From NCBI RefSeq assembly GCF_012927085.1, contig NZ_JABBFX010000002.1, forward strand, positions 1 to 64,000: a stretch of DNA of 64,000 bases. Direction: 5' to 3'. This DNA is from Ramlibacter agri. Its GTDB lineage: Bacteria; Pseudomonadota; Gammaproteobacteria; Burkholderiales; Burkholderiaceae_C. The translations under genes were made by a program, and so were the position numbers. Shown here piece by piece: positions 1-7,693 of the stretch. Position 1 is the first letter of the stretch. Each line of letters opens with the position of its first letter. The notes below the pieces were generated by a model. It ran no database searches and was not told the origin of the DNA. It was given only the letters and a program-made list of their open reading frames with translations.

Positions 1-1
1 G

Positions 2-229
2 GGCGTGCTGCTGGACGCGGGAGCCGAACTGCTCCCCACAGCCTGCGGTGCCTGCTCCGGCTACGGCGGCAGCATCCCGGACGGCGCCAACGTGGTGGCG
101 ACCACCGCGCGCAACTTCAAGGGCCGCATGGGCTCGGCGACCGCGCAGGTCTACCTGGCCTCGCCGTACACGGTGGCAGCCTCCGCGCTGCGAGGCCGCA
201 TCACCGACCCGCGCGAGGTGCTGGCATGA
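2..229 (+). CDS. Aconitase-family dehydratase large subunit, C-terminal part (LeuC/DmdA-like)
   Basis: Only the last 75 residues are present; the gene begins before the window. The fragment carries the segment LPTACGACSGYGG followed by ATTARNFKGRMGS. This is the region of the 3-isopropylmalate dehydratase/aconitase large subunit that holds a 4Fe-4S-ligand Cys pair (CGAC) and the conserved NFKGRMG stretch. The stop codon overlaps the start of the small-subunit gene (ATGA at 226-229), so the two are translated as a pair. The pair is followed by a lyase and a solute receptor rather than by leuB. A catabolic hydro-lyase, for example for dimethylmalate, citraconate or maleate, is therefore as likely as leucine synthesis. 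The family is clear; the substrate is inference. Confidence 0.85.
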   Translation, partial: GVLLDAGAELLPTACGACSGYGGSIPDGANVVATTARNFKGRMGSATAQVYLASPYTVAASALRGRITDPREVLA

Positions 230-732
230 GCGACAAGGACCAGCACAAGGTCTGGCGCCTGGGCGCCGACATCGACACCGACCAGCTCGCCCCCGGCGCC
301 TACATGAAGCTGGGCATCGACGGCATTGCGCCGCATTGCCTGGAAGCGGTGCGACCGGAGTTTGCCCGCATGGTGCGGCAAGGCGACGTCATCGCCGCCG
401 GCCCCAACTTCGGCATCGGTTCCTCGCGCGAGCAGGCGGCCGGCGCACTGGTGCAACTGGGCGTGCGCGCGGTGATCGCCCCCAGCTTCAGCGGCCTGTT
501 CTTCCGCAACGCCTTCAACCTCGGACTGCTTTTGCTCACCTGCAAGCAAGTCGAGCAATTGAAGGAAGGCGAACAGGTCACGCTCGACCTGCAGCAGATG
601 CAGGTCGTAACCGCAAATGGTCGGCAACTGGCCTGCGACCCCATCCCCGATTTCCTGCTCGACATGGTCCAGGCCGGCGGCCTGCTGAACCAGTTGCGCC
701 GCAAGCTGCAATCCCAAGGAGGCAATCCGTGA
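226..732 (+). CDS. Aconitase-family dehydratase small subunit (LeuD/DmdB-like)
   Basis: A 168-aa swivelling-domain subunit that completes the heterodimeric hydro-lyase with the preceding large subunit. It begins WRLGADIDTDQLAPGAYM, the DTD substrate-domain motif, and contains GPNFGIGSSREQA, the signature of LeuD-type small subunits that closes over the substrate carboxylate. The length is normal for LeuD-type proteins of archaeal/DmdB style; the long leucine-pathway LeuD of enterobacteria has about 200 aa. The start ATG overlaps the large-subunit stop, and its own stop overlaps the GTG start of the lyase gene at 729. Cotranscription with an isocitrate-lyase family enzyme and a Bug receptor suggests catabolism of a branched or C4-C6 dicarboxylate. 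That role is inferred. Confidence 0.85.
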   Translation: MSDKDQHKVWRLGADIDTDQLAPGAYMKLGIDGIAPHCLEAVRPEFARMVRQGDVIAAGPNFGIGSSREQAAGALVQLGVRAVIAPSFSGLFFRNAFNLGLLLLTCKQVEQLKEGEQVTLDLQQMQVVTANGRQLACDPIPDFLLDMVQAGGLLNQLRRKLQSQGGNP

Positions 733-1604
733 AGAAGTTCAAGCAAAGGCTGCAGGACGCGCCCGCCGTGCTGGCGCCCGGCATCTACGACGCCCTCACC
801 GCGCTGGTGGCGGAACAGGCCGGCTTCGAGGCCTTGTACCTCTCGGGCGCCTCGATCGCCTACACGCGCCTGGGCCGCTCCGACATCGGCCTGACCACGG
901 CCACCGAGGTGGCCGACACGCTGGCGCGCATCACCGAACGCGTGGCGCTGCCGGTCATCGTCGACGCGGACACCGGCTTCGGCAACGCGCTGAACACGCA
1001 GCGCACGGTGCGCGCCTTCGAGCGCGCCGGCGCCGCCATGATCCAGTTGGAGGACCAGACCTTTCCCAAGCGCTGCGGCCACCTGGACGGCAAGACCGTC
1101 GTGTCGAAAGCGGAGATGTGCGGCAAGCTGCGCGCGGCGCTCGACGCCCGCCACTCGAAGGACACGCTGGTCCTCGCGCGCACCGACGCCATCGCTGTCG
1201 AAGGTTTCGATGCCGCGATGGACCGCGCCGAGGCCTACCTGGCCTGCGGTGTCGACGCACTCTTCATCGAAGCGCTGCGCACGCCGGAGCAGATGAAGGC
1301 TGCCTGCGAGCGCTTCGCCGGCCGCATCCCCCTGCTGGCCAACATGGTCGAAGGCGGCAAGACGCCGGTGAAGTCGGCCAGCGAGCTGGGCGACATCGGC
1401 TTCCGCATCGTCATCTTTCCCGGCGGCACCGCGCGTGCGGTGGCGCATACGCTGCAGCGCTACTACGGCAGCCTGAAGCAGCACCAGACCACGCAGCCCG
1501 AGCGCGAGCGCATGCTGGATTTCGACCAGCTCAACGCCCTCATCGGCACGCCAGAACTGCTGCAGGAAGGCGCGCGCTACGACGCGTCCGCGCAGCAGGA
1601 CTGA
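729..1604 (+). CDS. Isocitrate lyase/PEP mutase family C-C lyase (PrpB/dimethylmalate lyase-like)
   Basis: A 291-aa TIM-barrel enzyme of the isocitrate lyase/phosphoenolpyruvate mutase superfamily. Visible motifs are YLSGASIAYTRLG near the N terminus, VIVDADTGFGNALN (Mg-binding Asp residues), IQLEDQTFPKRCGHLDGK with the lyase catalytic Cys in KRCGH, and LARTDA. KRCGH marks true lyases (methylisocitrate, dimethylmalate or related) rather than phosphonate mutases. The GTG start at 729 was chosen because it overlaps the preceding stop (GTGA) and matches the family N terminus; a longer open frame upstream is an antisense-type shadow over leuD. With the two dehydratase subunits it resembles the DmdAB plus 2,3-dimethylmalate lyase arrangement known from nicotinate fermentation. 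The substrate here is unknown. Confidence 0.85.
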   Translation: MKKFKQRLQDAPAVLAPGIYDALTALVAEQAGFEALYLSGASIAYTRLGRSDIGLTTATEVADTLARITERVALPVIVDADTGFGNALNTQRTVRAFERAGAAMIQLEDQTFPKRCGHLDGKTVVSKAEMCGKLRAALDARHSKDTLVLARTDAIAVEGFDAAMDRAEAYLACGVDALFIEALRTPEQMKAACERFAGRIPLLANMVEGGKTPVKSASELGDIGFRIVIFPGGTARAVAHTLQRYYGSLKQHQTTQPERERMLDFDQLNALIGTPELLQEGARYDASAQQD

Positions 1605-1633
1605 GGCCCCACAGAGAACACCAGGAGACAACA

Positions 1634-2599
1634 GTGAACCGCTTCCCCCAACGCCGCGCCATCCTCGCCGCAGCGCTCGCCCTGGCCGCCGCCGGTGCGC
1701 ACGCCTTCCCGACCAAGCCGATCCGCCTGCTGGTGGGCGCCAGTGCCGGCGGCACCACCGACACGCTCGCGCGCGAGATCGCCGAGGACATGACGAAGAC
1801 GCTCGGCCAGCCCGTGCTCGTCGAGAACAAGCCCGGCGCCGGCGGCAACATCGCCGCGGTGGAAGTGGCGCGCGCGCCGGCGGACGGCCACACGCTGCTG
1901 GTGGCCTTCACCAGCCACACGATGAACGCGTCGCTGTTCAAGAAGCTGCCCTACGACCCGGTCGCCGACTTCACGCCGGTGGCGCTGCTGGCCAAGGTCT
2001 CCAGCGTGCTGGTGACGCGGACCGATTCGCCCATCCGCAGCGTCGGCGACGTTCTGGCCAAGGCCAGGTCGGACAACAAGCCCCTCACCTTCGCCATCGG
2101 CGGCACCGGCTCGTCCCTGCACATGGACACCTACGGCTTCGAGGTGGCCAGCGGCGTGCCGGTCAACCAGATCCCGTTCAAGGGCACCAACCCGGCGCTG
2201 GTGGATGTGGTGGCCGGGCACGTGGACCTGATGTTCGCGCCGGTCAACGGCGCCCGCCCACTGGTGCAGGGCGGCAAGCTGCGGGCGCTGGCCATCGGCG
2301 GCCCGAAGCGCATCTCGGCCTTCCCGGACGCGCCGCCCATCACCGATGCCGTGCCCAACTACGTCGCCAACAATGGCTGGTTCGGCGTGCTCGGCCCGGC
2401 GAAGATGCCGGCCGACATCACCAAGGCGCTGAACGCCGCGATCAACAAGGCGATGCAGCAACCCAAGGTGCTGGCGCGCCTGGAAGGCGACGGCAGCAGC
2501 TTCGAAGCCGGTACGCCGGAGAGCTTCGCCACCTTCCTCACCGGCGACGTGAAGCACTGGGCATCGCAGGTGAAGGCTTTCGGGATCAAGCCCGAGTAA
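1634..2599 (+). CDS. Bug/TctC-family tripartite tricarboxylate transporter receptor
   Basis: A 321-aa periplasmic solute-binding protein. The N terminus has RR, a hydrophobic run rich in Ala/Leu and a signal-peptidase-like AHAF site, followed by FPTKPIRLLVGASAGGTTDTLAREIAE, the first Bug-family motif. VENKPGAGGNIAAVEVARAP and VDVVAGHVDLMF are also family hallmarks. The GTG at 1634 was chosen because AGGAGA lies at 1623-1628. Bug proteins bind carboxylates or amides with two buried waters, and most are orphans without TctAB, as here. It is the last gene of the dehydratase/lyase cluster, so it probably captures the cluster's substrate. Downstream the convergent gene ends only 47 bp away, with a REP-like hairpin between them. 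Confidence 0.92.
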   Translation: MNRFPQRRAILAAALALAAAGAHAFPTKPIRLLVGASAGGTTDTLAREIAEDMTKTLGQPVLVENKPGAGGNIAAVEVARAPADGHTLLVAFTSHTMNASLFKKLPYDPVADFTPVALLAKVSSVLVTRTDSPIRSVGDVLAKARSDNKPLTFAIGGTGSSLHMDTYGFEVASGVPVNQIPFKGTNPALVDVVAGHVDLMFAPVNGARPLVQGGKLRALAIGGPKRISAFPDAPPITDAVPNYVANNGWFGVLGPAKMPADITKALNAAINKAMQQPKVLARLEGDGSSFEAGTPESFATFLTGDVKHWASQVKAFGIKPE

Positions 2600-2617
2600 C
2601 TTGCACGCTAGGCATGG

Positions 2618-2638
2618 ATGCCGGGTCAAGCCCGGCAT
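2618..2638. repeat. REP-like palindrome, copy 1
   Basis: A perfect 8-bp stem, ATGCCGGG/CCCGGCAT, around the loop TCAAG, in the 47-bp gap between two convergent genes. A second copy with the same loop and a related stem is at 4180-4200. The element has no T-run but could act as a bidirectional hairpin stabilising both mRNA ends. It resembles the short repetitive extragenic palindromes common in proteobacterial genomes. Confidence 0.7.
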
Positions 2639-2646
2639 GACAAGCC

Positions 2647-3294
2647 TCAGTACGGCCCGGGGATCTTCAGCTCCGGCGCCGCCTTCTCCCAGCAGCCGAC
2701 CGCGTCGATCATCGTCGGGCCGCCGCGGTGCAGCAGCACGTAGGACAGGCCTTCGGCGATCTGCTCGCGCTTCGCGCCCTTGTCGAAGGCACGCTTCAGG
2801 TGGAAGCGCATGCCGTTCGGGTTGCGGTAGGACGCGAAGCACACCACGGCGGCCACTTCGGCAATTGCCTCCGGCAGCCCGCCGCGCGCGGCGTCGAAGA
2901 TCGCAGCGTAGCGCTTCATGGCGCGGCTCTCCGGCGTCCACTTCTCGAAAGCGCCCTGCGCGAAGTGCAGGGCATCGAAGCCTTCGCAAGCGGAGGCGAT
3001 GGCCACCGAGTCGCTGATGGCTTCGTTGTCCATGCCGGCCTGCACGCCGCGCTCCAGGTGGAAGAAGGCGTACTTCTCGCGGGTGGCGGCGATCAGCGCG
3101 ATCCAGACGATTTCGCGCTCGACCATCGTCAGCTCGCGCTGGTCGAGCGTGAGGCGCGTGTACAGCGTGTCGTAGGTCGACAGCAGCTGCGGGTCCGACG
3201 CGCCGAGCATGCGGTGGTAGGGCAGCAGGTAGCCCCGCTTGGCGAACATCTGCTCGAGCAGCTTCGCGCCCTCTTCCTGTTTCTTGCTATCCAC
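2647..3294 (-). CDS. Carboxymuconolactone decarboxylase (CMD/AhpD-fold) family protein
   Basis: A 215-aa, mainly helical protein. The stretch LTMVEREIVWIALIAATREKYAFFHL and the later KRAFDKGAKREQIAEGL fit the two helix pairs of the CMD/AhpD fold. The redox CxxC of AhpD is absent: the positions before the conserved His (YAFFH) carry no Cys, so peroxidase or disulfide-reductase activity is unlikely. Start is GTG at 3294 with GGAGAG 8 nt upstream, inside the 15-bp gap after the racemase-like gene, so the two form an operon on the minus strand. Members of this family occur in aromatic and dicarboxylate catabolic clusters, often without assigned reactions. The family call is firm; the role is unknown. 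Confidence 0.75.
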   Translation of the reverse strand: MDSKKQEEGAKLLEQMFAKRGYLLPYHRMLGASDPQLLSTYDTLYTRLTLDQRELTMVEREIVWIALIAATREKYAFFHLERGVQAGMDNEAISDSVAIASACEGFDALHFAQGAFEKWTPESRAMKRYAAIFDAARGGLPEAIAEVAAVVCFASYRNPNGMRFHLKRAFDKGAKREQIAEGLSYVLLHRGGPTMIDAVGCWEKAAPELKIPGPY

Positions 3295-3309
3295 GGGAAA
3301 GACTCTCCA

Positions 3310-4110
3310 TCAATTGCGATTCGATTCCATGCGCGCAGGCGCGGTGCGCGCCTGCAAACGCTCCTTCCAGCCCCTGCCGCTGATCCAGTCCAGCAGGGAC
3401 GCCGCGCTGCAGTCCGCGCCTTCCAGCGCGCGGGTGCAGCGCCAGGCCAGCGCCAGGGTGCAGGAGAACACCGGCGCGCCATTCATTTGCGGCGTCGCGA
3501 GGATCGCGCGCAAGGTCGGCATGCCGGTGCCCAGCAGCACCACGGCGTCATGGCCCTGCCCGCGCAAGCCGGCCAGTGCCTGTGTCGCCGCTTCCGAGCC
3601 CAGGCCGTAGATCGGGTGCGCGTTGCTTGACGCGGCAGCCGCCACCTTGGCCACCGCGCGTACCGCGAAGCCGCGCGACTCCCAGTAGCCCACGCTTTGC
3701 GTGGTGAGCGAGTCGGAGTAAGGCGACACGAGCGCGATGTCGCGCGCATCGAGCGCATGCAAGGCATCGACCACGGCCAGCGCGGAGCTGGTCACCGTGC
3801 AGCCGAGGCGCTGCGAAAGCCGGCCGAACACCTCGTCTTCGCGCGCCCGGCCCGCCAGGTAAGAAGCGCCGGTACAGGCGAAGCCCAGCGCGCCCAGCGG
3901 CGCACTGCCGAACTGCGCGGCCGATGCATCCAGCGTGTCGAAGTAGTCGACGAGGCGCTCCTCGATCGTCGGCCGCGCGCTCACCAGGCGGCCCGCGAGC
4001 AGGCCCACGCCGGCCGGCAGCAGGATGGCGCTCTCCGGCTCGACCGCGGTGTTGGCCTGCGGCGTGAGCATGCCGATGAAACCGCGGGGGGCGTACTCGG
4101 TGGACACCAC
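3310..4110 (-). CDS. Asp/Glu racemase superfamily protein, maleate isomerase/arylmalonate decarboxylase-like
   Basis: About 266 aa. RGFIGMLTPQANTAVEPE matches the N-terminal substrate-binding loop of maleate cis-trans isomerase and arylmalonate decarboxylase, and FACTGASYLAGR carries the first catalytic Cys. At the position of the second catalytic Cys the protein reads LLGTGMPTL, where isomerases have Cys before VQMPSL-like sequence; Gly replaces Cys. A standard two-Cys isomerisation therefore looks impaired. The start is uncertain: the open frame extends to a TTG at 4191, but that lies inside the REP-like repeat at 4180-4200. GTG codons at 4110 and 4107 precede the first conserved residues. 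A TTGACA hexamer at 4142-4137 lies 17 nt from a poor -10 (GACACT), so the mRNA may be nearly leaderless. Confidence 0.7.
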   Translation of the reverse strand: MVSTEYAPRGFIGMLTPQANTAVEPESAILLPAGVGLLAGRLVSARPTIEERLVDYFDTLDASAAQFGSAPLGALGFACTGASYLAGRAREDEVFGRLSQRLGCTVTSSALAVVDALHALDARDIALVSPYSDSLTTQSVGYWESRGFAVRAVAKVAAAASSNAHPIYGLGSEAATQALAGLRGQGHDAVVLLGTGMPTLRAILATPQMNGAPVFSCTLALAWRCTRALEGADCSAASLLDWISGRGWKERLQARTAPARMESNRN

Positions 4111-4113
4111 GCT

Positions 4114-4142
4114 AGTGTCCAAAGGAGAAAAGGTCTTGTCAA
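4114..4142 (-). promoter_or_regulatory. Possible promoter of the racemase-like/CMD operon
   Basis: On the minus strand a perfect -35 TTGACA (4142-4137), a 17-nt spacer and a weak -10 GACACT (4119-4114). The predicted transcription start would fall on or next to the GTG codons at 4110/4107. The weak -10 keeps this tentative. Confidence 0.3.
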
Positions 4143-4179
4143 TAGAACATTTCGCCGCGGACGGCGGCGAAACGCCCGG

Positions 4180-4200
4180 ATCCCGGCTCAAGGCCGGGAT
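4180..4200. repeat. REP-like palindrome, copy 2
   Basis: An 8-bp perfect stem, ATCCCGGC/GCCGGGAT, around loop TCAAG. Loop and flanking GATGACAAG match copy 1 at 2618-2638 (flank GCATGACAAG). It sits between fdx, the last gene of the isc operon, and the racemase-like gene, and may protect or terminate the isc transcript. Confidence 0.7.
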
Positions 4201-4210
4201 GACAAGCAGC

Positions 4211-4549
4211 TCAGTGCTTTTCCTTGGCGTGGTTGATCGAGTACTTCGGGATCTCGACCACCAGGTCCTTCTGCGCCACGATGGCCTGGCAGGACAGGCG
4301 CGAATTGGGTTCCAGGCCCCACGCGCGGTCCAGCAGGTCTTCCTCGCTCTCGTCCATCTCGTTGAGCGAGCTGAAGCCCTCGCGCACGATCACGTGGCAG
4401 GTGGTGCAGGCGCAGCTCATGTCGCAGGCGTGCTCGATCTGGATGCCGTTGTCCAGCAAGGCCTCGCAGATGGAGGTGCCGGCGGGCGCGTCGACCTGCG
4501 CGCCCTCGGGCGCGTATTCGGGATGGGGAAGGATCTTGATGATGGCCAT
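4211..4549 (-). CDS. fdx: ISC system [2Fe-2S] ferredoxin
   Basis: A 112-aa adrenodoxin-type ferredoxin that supplies electrons for Fe-S cluster assembly on IscU. The four ligands are in CDMSCACTTCHV (C-X5-C-X2-C spacing) and LSCQA near the C terminus. ATG at 4549 lies 2 nt after the hscA stop; the TTG six bases upstream in the same frame is not needed. It is the last gene of the isc operon; no iscX follows, and the racemase-like gene lies beyond a REP-like hairpin. Confidence 0.95.
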   Translation of the reverse strand: MAIIKILPHPEYAPEGAQVDAPAGTSICEALLDNGIQIEHACDMSCACTTCHVIVREGFSSLNEMDESEEDLLDRAWGLEPNSRLSCQAIVAQKDLVVEIPKYSINHAKEKH

Positions 4550-4551
4550 GC

Positions 4552-6399
4552 TCAAAGCGCCTCGAGGTTCTTGCCCGCCAGGGCCTTGCGGATGCCTTCG
4601 TTCATGCGGCGCGCGGCGAAGGGTTCGGTGGCCTTGGCCAGGCCTTGCACGGCCGCCTCGATCGCGCCGGCGTCGCTGCTGTCGGCGGCCATCTTGCGCA
4701 GCGTATCCATCAGCTCCTCGATGTGGCGCTGTTCGCCGGCTTCCAGCAGCTCGGCATCGGCTTCGATGGCGCTGCGCGTCGCGACCAGCATGCGTTCGGC
4801 ATCCACGCGGGCCTGCGTCAGCGCCCTCGCCTTCATGTCGGCTTCGGCTGTGGTGAAGCTTTCCTGCAGCATCTTCGCGATCTGCGCATCCGAGAGGCCG
4901 TAGGACGGCTTGACCGCGATCTGCGCTTCGACGCCACTGCCCTGCTCGCGCGCCGAGACGTTCAGCAGGCCATCGGCATCGACGGTGAAGGTGACGCGGA
5001 TGCGCGCGGCGCCGGCCGCCATCGGCGGGATGCCGCGCAGCTCGAAGCGCGCCAGGCTGCGGCAGTCGGCGACCAGGTCGCGCTCGCCCTGCACCACGTG
5101 GATGGCCATCGCGGTCTGGCCGTCCTTGAAGGTGGTGAAGTCCTGCGCCTTGGCCGTGGGGATCGTCTCGTTGCGCGGCACGATGCGCTCCACGAGGCCA
5201 CCCATGGTCTCGATGCCCAGCGACAGCGGAATCACGTCCAGCAGCAGCAGCTCACCCTGCGGGTTGTTGCCGGCCAGCTGGTTGGCCTGGATGGCGGCGC
5301 CCAGCGCCACCACTTCGTCCGGGTTCAGGTTGGTCAGCGGCTCGCGGCCGAAGAAGTCGGCGACCGCCACGCGCACCTGCGGCATGCGGGTGGATCCGCC
5401 CACCAGCACGACGCCCTGCACTTCATCCTTGGCCAGCTTCGCGTCGCGCAAAGCCTTGCGCACCGCGCTCATCGTGCGCGCAGTCAGCTCGCGCGTCACG
5501 GTTTCGAAATCGGTGCGCGTCACGGTGACGGCAATGCCCTGCACCGTCGCGGCCACGCTGTCCTCGGTGGACAACTGCTCCTTGACGCCGCGGGCCAGCA
5601 CCTTGATGGCGGCCTTCTCGCTCGCGCTCGCGGCCTGCCTGCCGGCCTTGGCCAGCATCCAGTCGGCCAGGGCGCGGTCGTAGTCGTCACCGCCCAGCGC
5701 GGAATCGCCGCCGGTGGACACCACTTCGAACACGCCGCGCGCCAGGCGCAGGACGGAAATGTCGAAGGTGCCGCCTCCGAGGTCGTAGACGGCGTAGAGG
5801 CCTTCGCTGCCGTTGTCCAGCCCGTACGCGATGGCGGCGGCGGTGGGCTCGTTGATCAGGCGCAGCACGTGCAGGCCGGCCAGCTGCGCGGCGTCTTTGG
5901 TCGCCTGGCGCTGCGCTTCGTCGAAGTAGGCCGGCACCGTGATGACCGCCCCATAGAGCTCGTCGTCGAAGGTGTCTTCGGCGCGGAAGCGCAGGGTGGC
6001 GAGGATCTCGGCGCTCACTTCCACCGGCGACTTGCGGCCGGCGCGCGTGTCCAGCATCACCATGCCGGGCTCGTCGATGAAGATGTACGGCAGCTTCTCG
6101 CGGTTGGCAATATCGGCCAGCCCGCGACCCATGAAGCGCTTGACGGAAGCGATCGTGTTCTCGGGATCTTCGGCGTGAGCGGCCTGCGCGTCGTAGCCGA
6201 TCTGCCGGCGGTTGTCCGGCAGGTAGCGCACGACGGAGGGCAGGATCACGCGGCCGGCGTCATCGGGCAGGCATTCGGCCACGCCGTTGCGCACCGAGGC
6301 GACCAGCGAATGGGTGGTGCCGAGGTCGATGCCGACGGCAATGCGGCGCTGGTGCGGGTCGGGCGAGGCACCGGGTTCGGAAATCTGCAGCAGGGACAT
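4552..6399 (-). CDS. hscA: Fe-S protein assembly chaperone HscA
   Basis: A 615-aa Hsp70-family ATPase specialised for cluster transfer from IscU, stimulated by HscB. The N-terminal ATPase domain shows [13 protein letters not shown] (phosphate loop), [13 protein letters not shown] and [13 protein letters not shown]. The C-terminal substrate-binding domain begins around [21 protein letters not shown], the region that in HscA binds the LPPVK motif of IscU. The true start is ATG at 6399 ([10 protein letters not shown]); the open frame runs on upstream into hscB in another frame. The gap to hscB is 10 nt, and the stop lies 2 nt before fdx. Confidence 0.96.
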   Translation of the reverse strand: MSLLQISEPGASPDPHQRRIAVGIDLGTTHSLVASVRNGVAECLPDDAGRVILPSVVRYLPDNRRQIGYDAQAAHAEDPENTIASVKRFMGRGLADIANREKLPYIFIDEPGMVMLDTRAGRKSPVEVSAEILATLRFRAEDTFDDELYGAVITVPAYFDEAQRQATKDAAQLAGLHVLRLINEPTAAAIAYGLDNGSEGLYAVYDLGGGTFDISVLRLARGVFEVVSTGGDSALGGDDYDRALADWMLAKAGRQAASASEKAAIKVLARGVKEQLSTEDSVAATVQGIAVTVTRTDFETVTRELTARTMSAVRKALRDAKLAKDEVQGVVLVGGSTRMPQVRVAVADFFGREPLTNLNPDEVVALGAAIQANQLAGNNPQGELLLLDVIPLSLGIETMGGLVERIVPRNETIPTAKAQDFTTFKDGQTAMAIHVVQGERDLVADCRSLARFELRGIPPMAAGAARIRVTFTVDADGLLNVSAREQGSGVEAQIAVKPSYGLSDAQIAKMLQESFTTAEADMKARALTQARVDAERMLVATRSAIEADAELLEAGEQRHIEELMDTLRKMAADSSDAGAIEAAVQGLAKATEPFAARRMNEGIRKALAGKNLEAL

Positions 6400-6409
6400 G
6401 GTGAGCCTG

Positions 6410-6928
6410 TTATTGTCCCAGCTGGGCCAGCCGGTTTTCGATGTCTTCGCCAAAGCGCTCAAGGAACATGAGGGCTCTGACCTGCTGCGCGGCCGCCGGC
6501 GCGTCGCCGTCTTCGTCCAGCAGCTTCGCAATGCGCTCCAGCAGGTGCTTGCGGCTGGTGGCCAGGCTCTGCGCGATCGCGTCGAGCTCCTCTTCGCCCT
6601 GCGCTTCTTCCAGCGCCTCGCGCCATTCCATCTGTTCCATCAGGAAGTCAGCCGGCATGGCGGTATTGTGGTGGGCGTCGATGGGCGCGCCGCGCAGCTC
6701 GCACAGGTAGGCCGCGCGCTTCAGCGGGTCCTTCAGGCGCTGGTAGGCTTCGTTGATGCGCACGGACCACTGCAGCGCCACGCGCTGGGCAGCCTGGCCC
6801 TGGGCGGCGAACTTGTCGGGGTGGGCTTCGCGCTGCAGTTCCTTCCAGCGCGCGTCAATGGCCGCGCGATCCTGCGCGAACTGCTCCGGCAGTCCGAACA
6901 GTTCGAAGTCGCTGTAGCTCAGGTTCAT
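6410..6928 (-). CDS. hscB: Co-chaperone HscB (J-domain protein)
   Basis: A 172-aa J-type co-chaperone. The N-terminal J domain runs from [13 protein letters not shown] to about residue 80 and includes the invariant HPDKF (HPD) loop that activates HscA. The C-terminal three-helix part binds IscU. Start ATG at 6928 gives the normal family length. Upstream on the mRNA, only 7 nt from the start codon, is a 10-bp stem capped by TTCG (6936-6959). No free Shine-Dalgarno is visible between hairpin and ATG, so translation of hscB may be controlled by that structure. Confidence 0.95.
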   Translation of the reverse strand: MNLSYSDFELFGLPEQFAQDRAAIDARWKELQREAHPDKFAAQGQAAQRVALQWSVRINEAYQRLKDPLKRAAYLCELRGAPIDAHHNTAMPADFLMEQMEWREALEEAQGEEELDAIAQSLATSRKHLLERIAKLLDEDGDAPAAAQQVRALMFLERFGEDIENRLAQLGQ

Positions 6929-6935
6929 GGATAGA

Positions 6936-6959
6936 ACAAACCGCCCGAAGGCGGTTTGT
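6936..6959 (-). promoter_or_regulatory. UUCG-capped hairpin between iscA and hscB
   Basis: In the mRNA sense, ACAAACCGCC-TTCG-GGCGGTTTGT: a perfect 10-bp stem with a C(UUCG)G tetraloop. It begins right after the iscA stop and ends 7 nt before the hscB ATG, followed by TTCTAT. It could act as a partial terminator, an RNA-processing stop or a translation block separating expression of iscRSUA from hscBA-fdx. The structure is seen directly; the function is inferred. Confidence 0.75.
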
Positions 6960-6962
6960 GGG

Positions 6963-7286
6963 TCAGACGCGGAAGCTCTCTCCGCACCCGCAGCGGTCAC
7001 GCTCGTTCGGGTTGTTGAACTTGAAGCCCTCGTTGAGGCCTTCGCGCACGAAATCCAGCTCGGTGCCGTCGATGTAGGCCAGGCTTTTCGGGTCGATCAG
7101 CAGCTTGACGCCGTGGTTCTCGAACACGATGTCTTCCGGCGCCACTTCGTCGACGTATTCCAGCTTGTAGGCCAGGCCCGAGCAGCCGGTCGTCTTGACG
7201 CCGAGGCGCACGCCCACGCCCTTGCCACGCTTGGACAAGTAGCGGGTGACGTGCCGCGCCGCGGCTTCGGTGAGCGACACGGACAT
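6963..7286 (-). CDS. iscA: Fe-S cluster assembly A-type carrier IscA
   Basis: A 107-aa A-type carrier of the HesB family. The three conserved Cys residues are in [10 protein letters not shown] and the C-terminal RCGCGESF. The protein delivers Fe or [2Fe-2S]/[4Fe-4S] clusters to apo-targets. The ATG at 7286 overlaps the iscU stop (TGATG), which fixes the start; the open frame continuing upstream is an iscU shadow. Confidence 0.95.
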   Translation of the reverse strand: MSVSLTEAAARHVTRYLSKRGKGVGVRLGVKTTGCSGLAYKLEYVDEVAPEDIVFENHGVKLLIDPKSLAYIDGTELDFVREGLNEGFKFNNPNERDRCGCGESFRV

Positions 7287-7672
7287 CAGTTTGCGTGCTT
7301 CTTCTTGTAGTCCTGGACGGCCGCCTTGATGGCGTCCTCGGCCAGGATCGAGCAGTGGATCTTCACCGGCGGCAGCGCCAGTTCTTCCGCGATCTGGCTG
7401 TTCTTGATGGACGCGGCTTCGTCCAGCGTCTTGCCCTTCACCCACTCGGTGACGAGCGAACTGGAGGCGATGGCCGAGCCACAGCCGTAGGTCTTGAAGC
7501 GCGCGTCCTCGATGACGCCCGTGCTGGGGTTCACCTTGATCTGCAGCTTCATAACGTCGCCGCAGGCGGGCGCGCCCACCATGCCGGTGCCGACGCTCTC
7601 GTCACCCTTCTCGAAGGAGCCGACGTTGCGGGGGTTCTCGTAATGTTCGACGACTTTTTCCGAATAAGCCAT
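7286..7672 (-). CDS. iscU: Fe-S cluster scaffold IscU
   Basis: A 128-aa scaffold on which [2Fe-2S] clusters are built. The three ligand Cys are in [21 protein letters not shown] and [19 protein letters not shown] contains the LPPVK motif bound by HscA. The protein is full length with the normal [20 protein letters not shown] terminus. It lies 21 nt after iscS and overlaps iscA by one base. Confidence 0.97.
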   Translation of the reverse strand: MAYSEKVVEHYENPRNVGSFEKGDESVGTGMVGAPACGDVMKLQIKVNPSTGVIEDARFKTYGCGSAIASSSLVTEWVKGKTLDEAASIKNSQIAEELALPPVKIHCSILAEDAIKAAVQDYKKKHAN

Positions 7673-7693
7673 ATCTCTACTCCGTATCCGTTC

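Noticed and set aside
729..1604. Lyase reading frame starting at base 48
   Set aside because: The upstream part overlaps the small-subunit gene in another frame and translates into Arg/Pro-rich nonsense; GTG 729 matches the family start.
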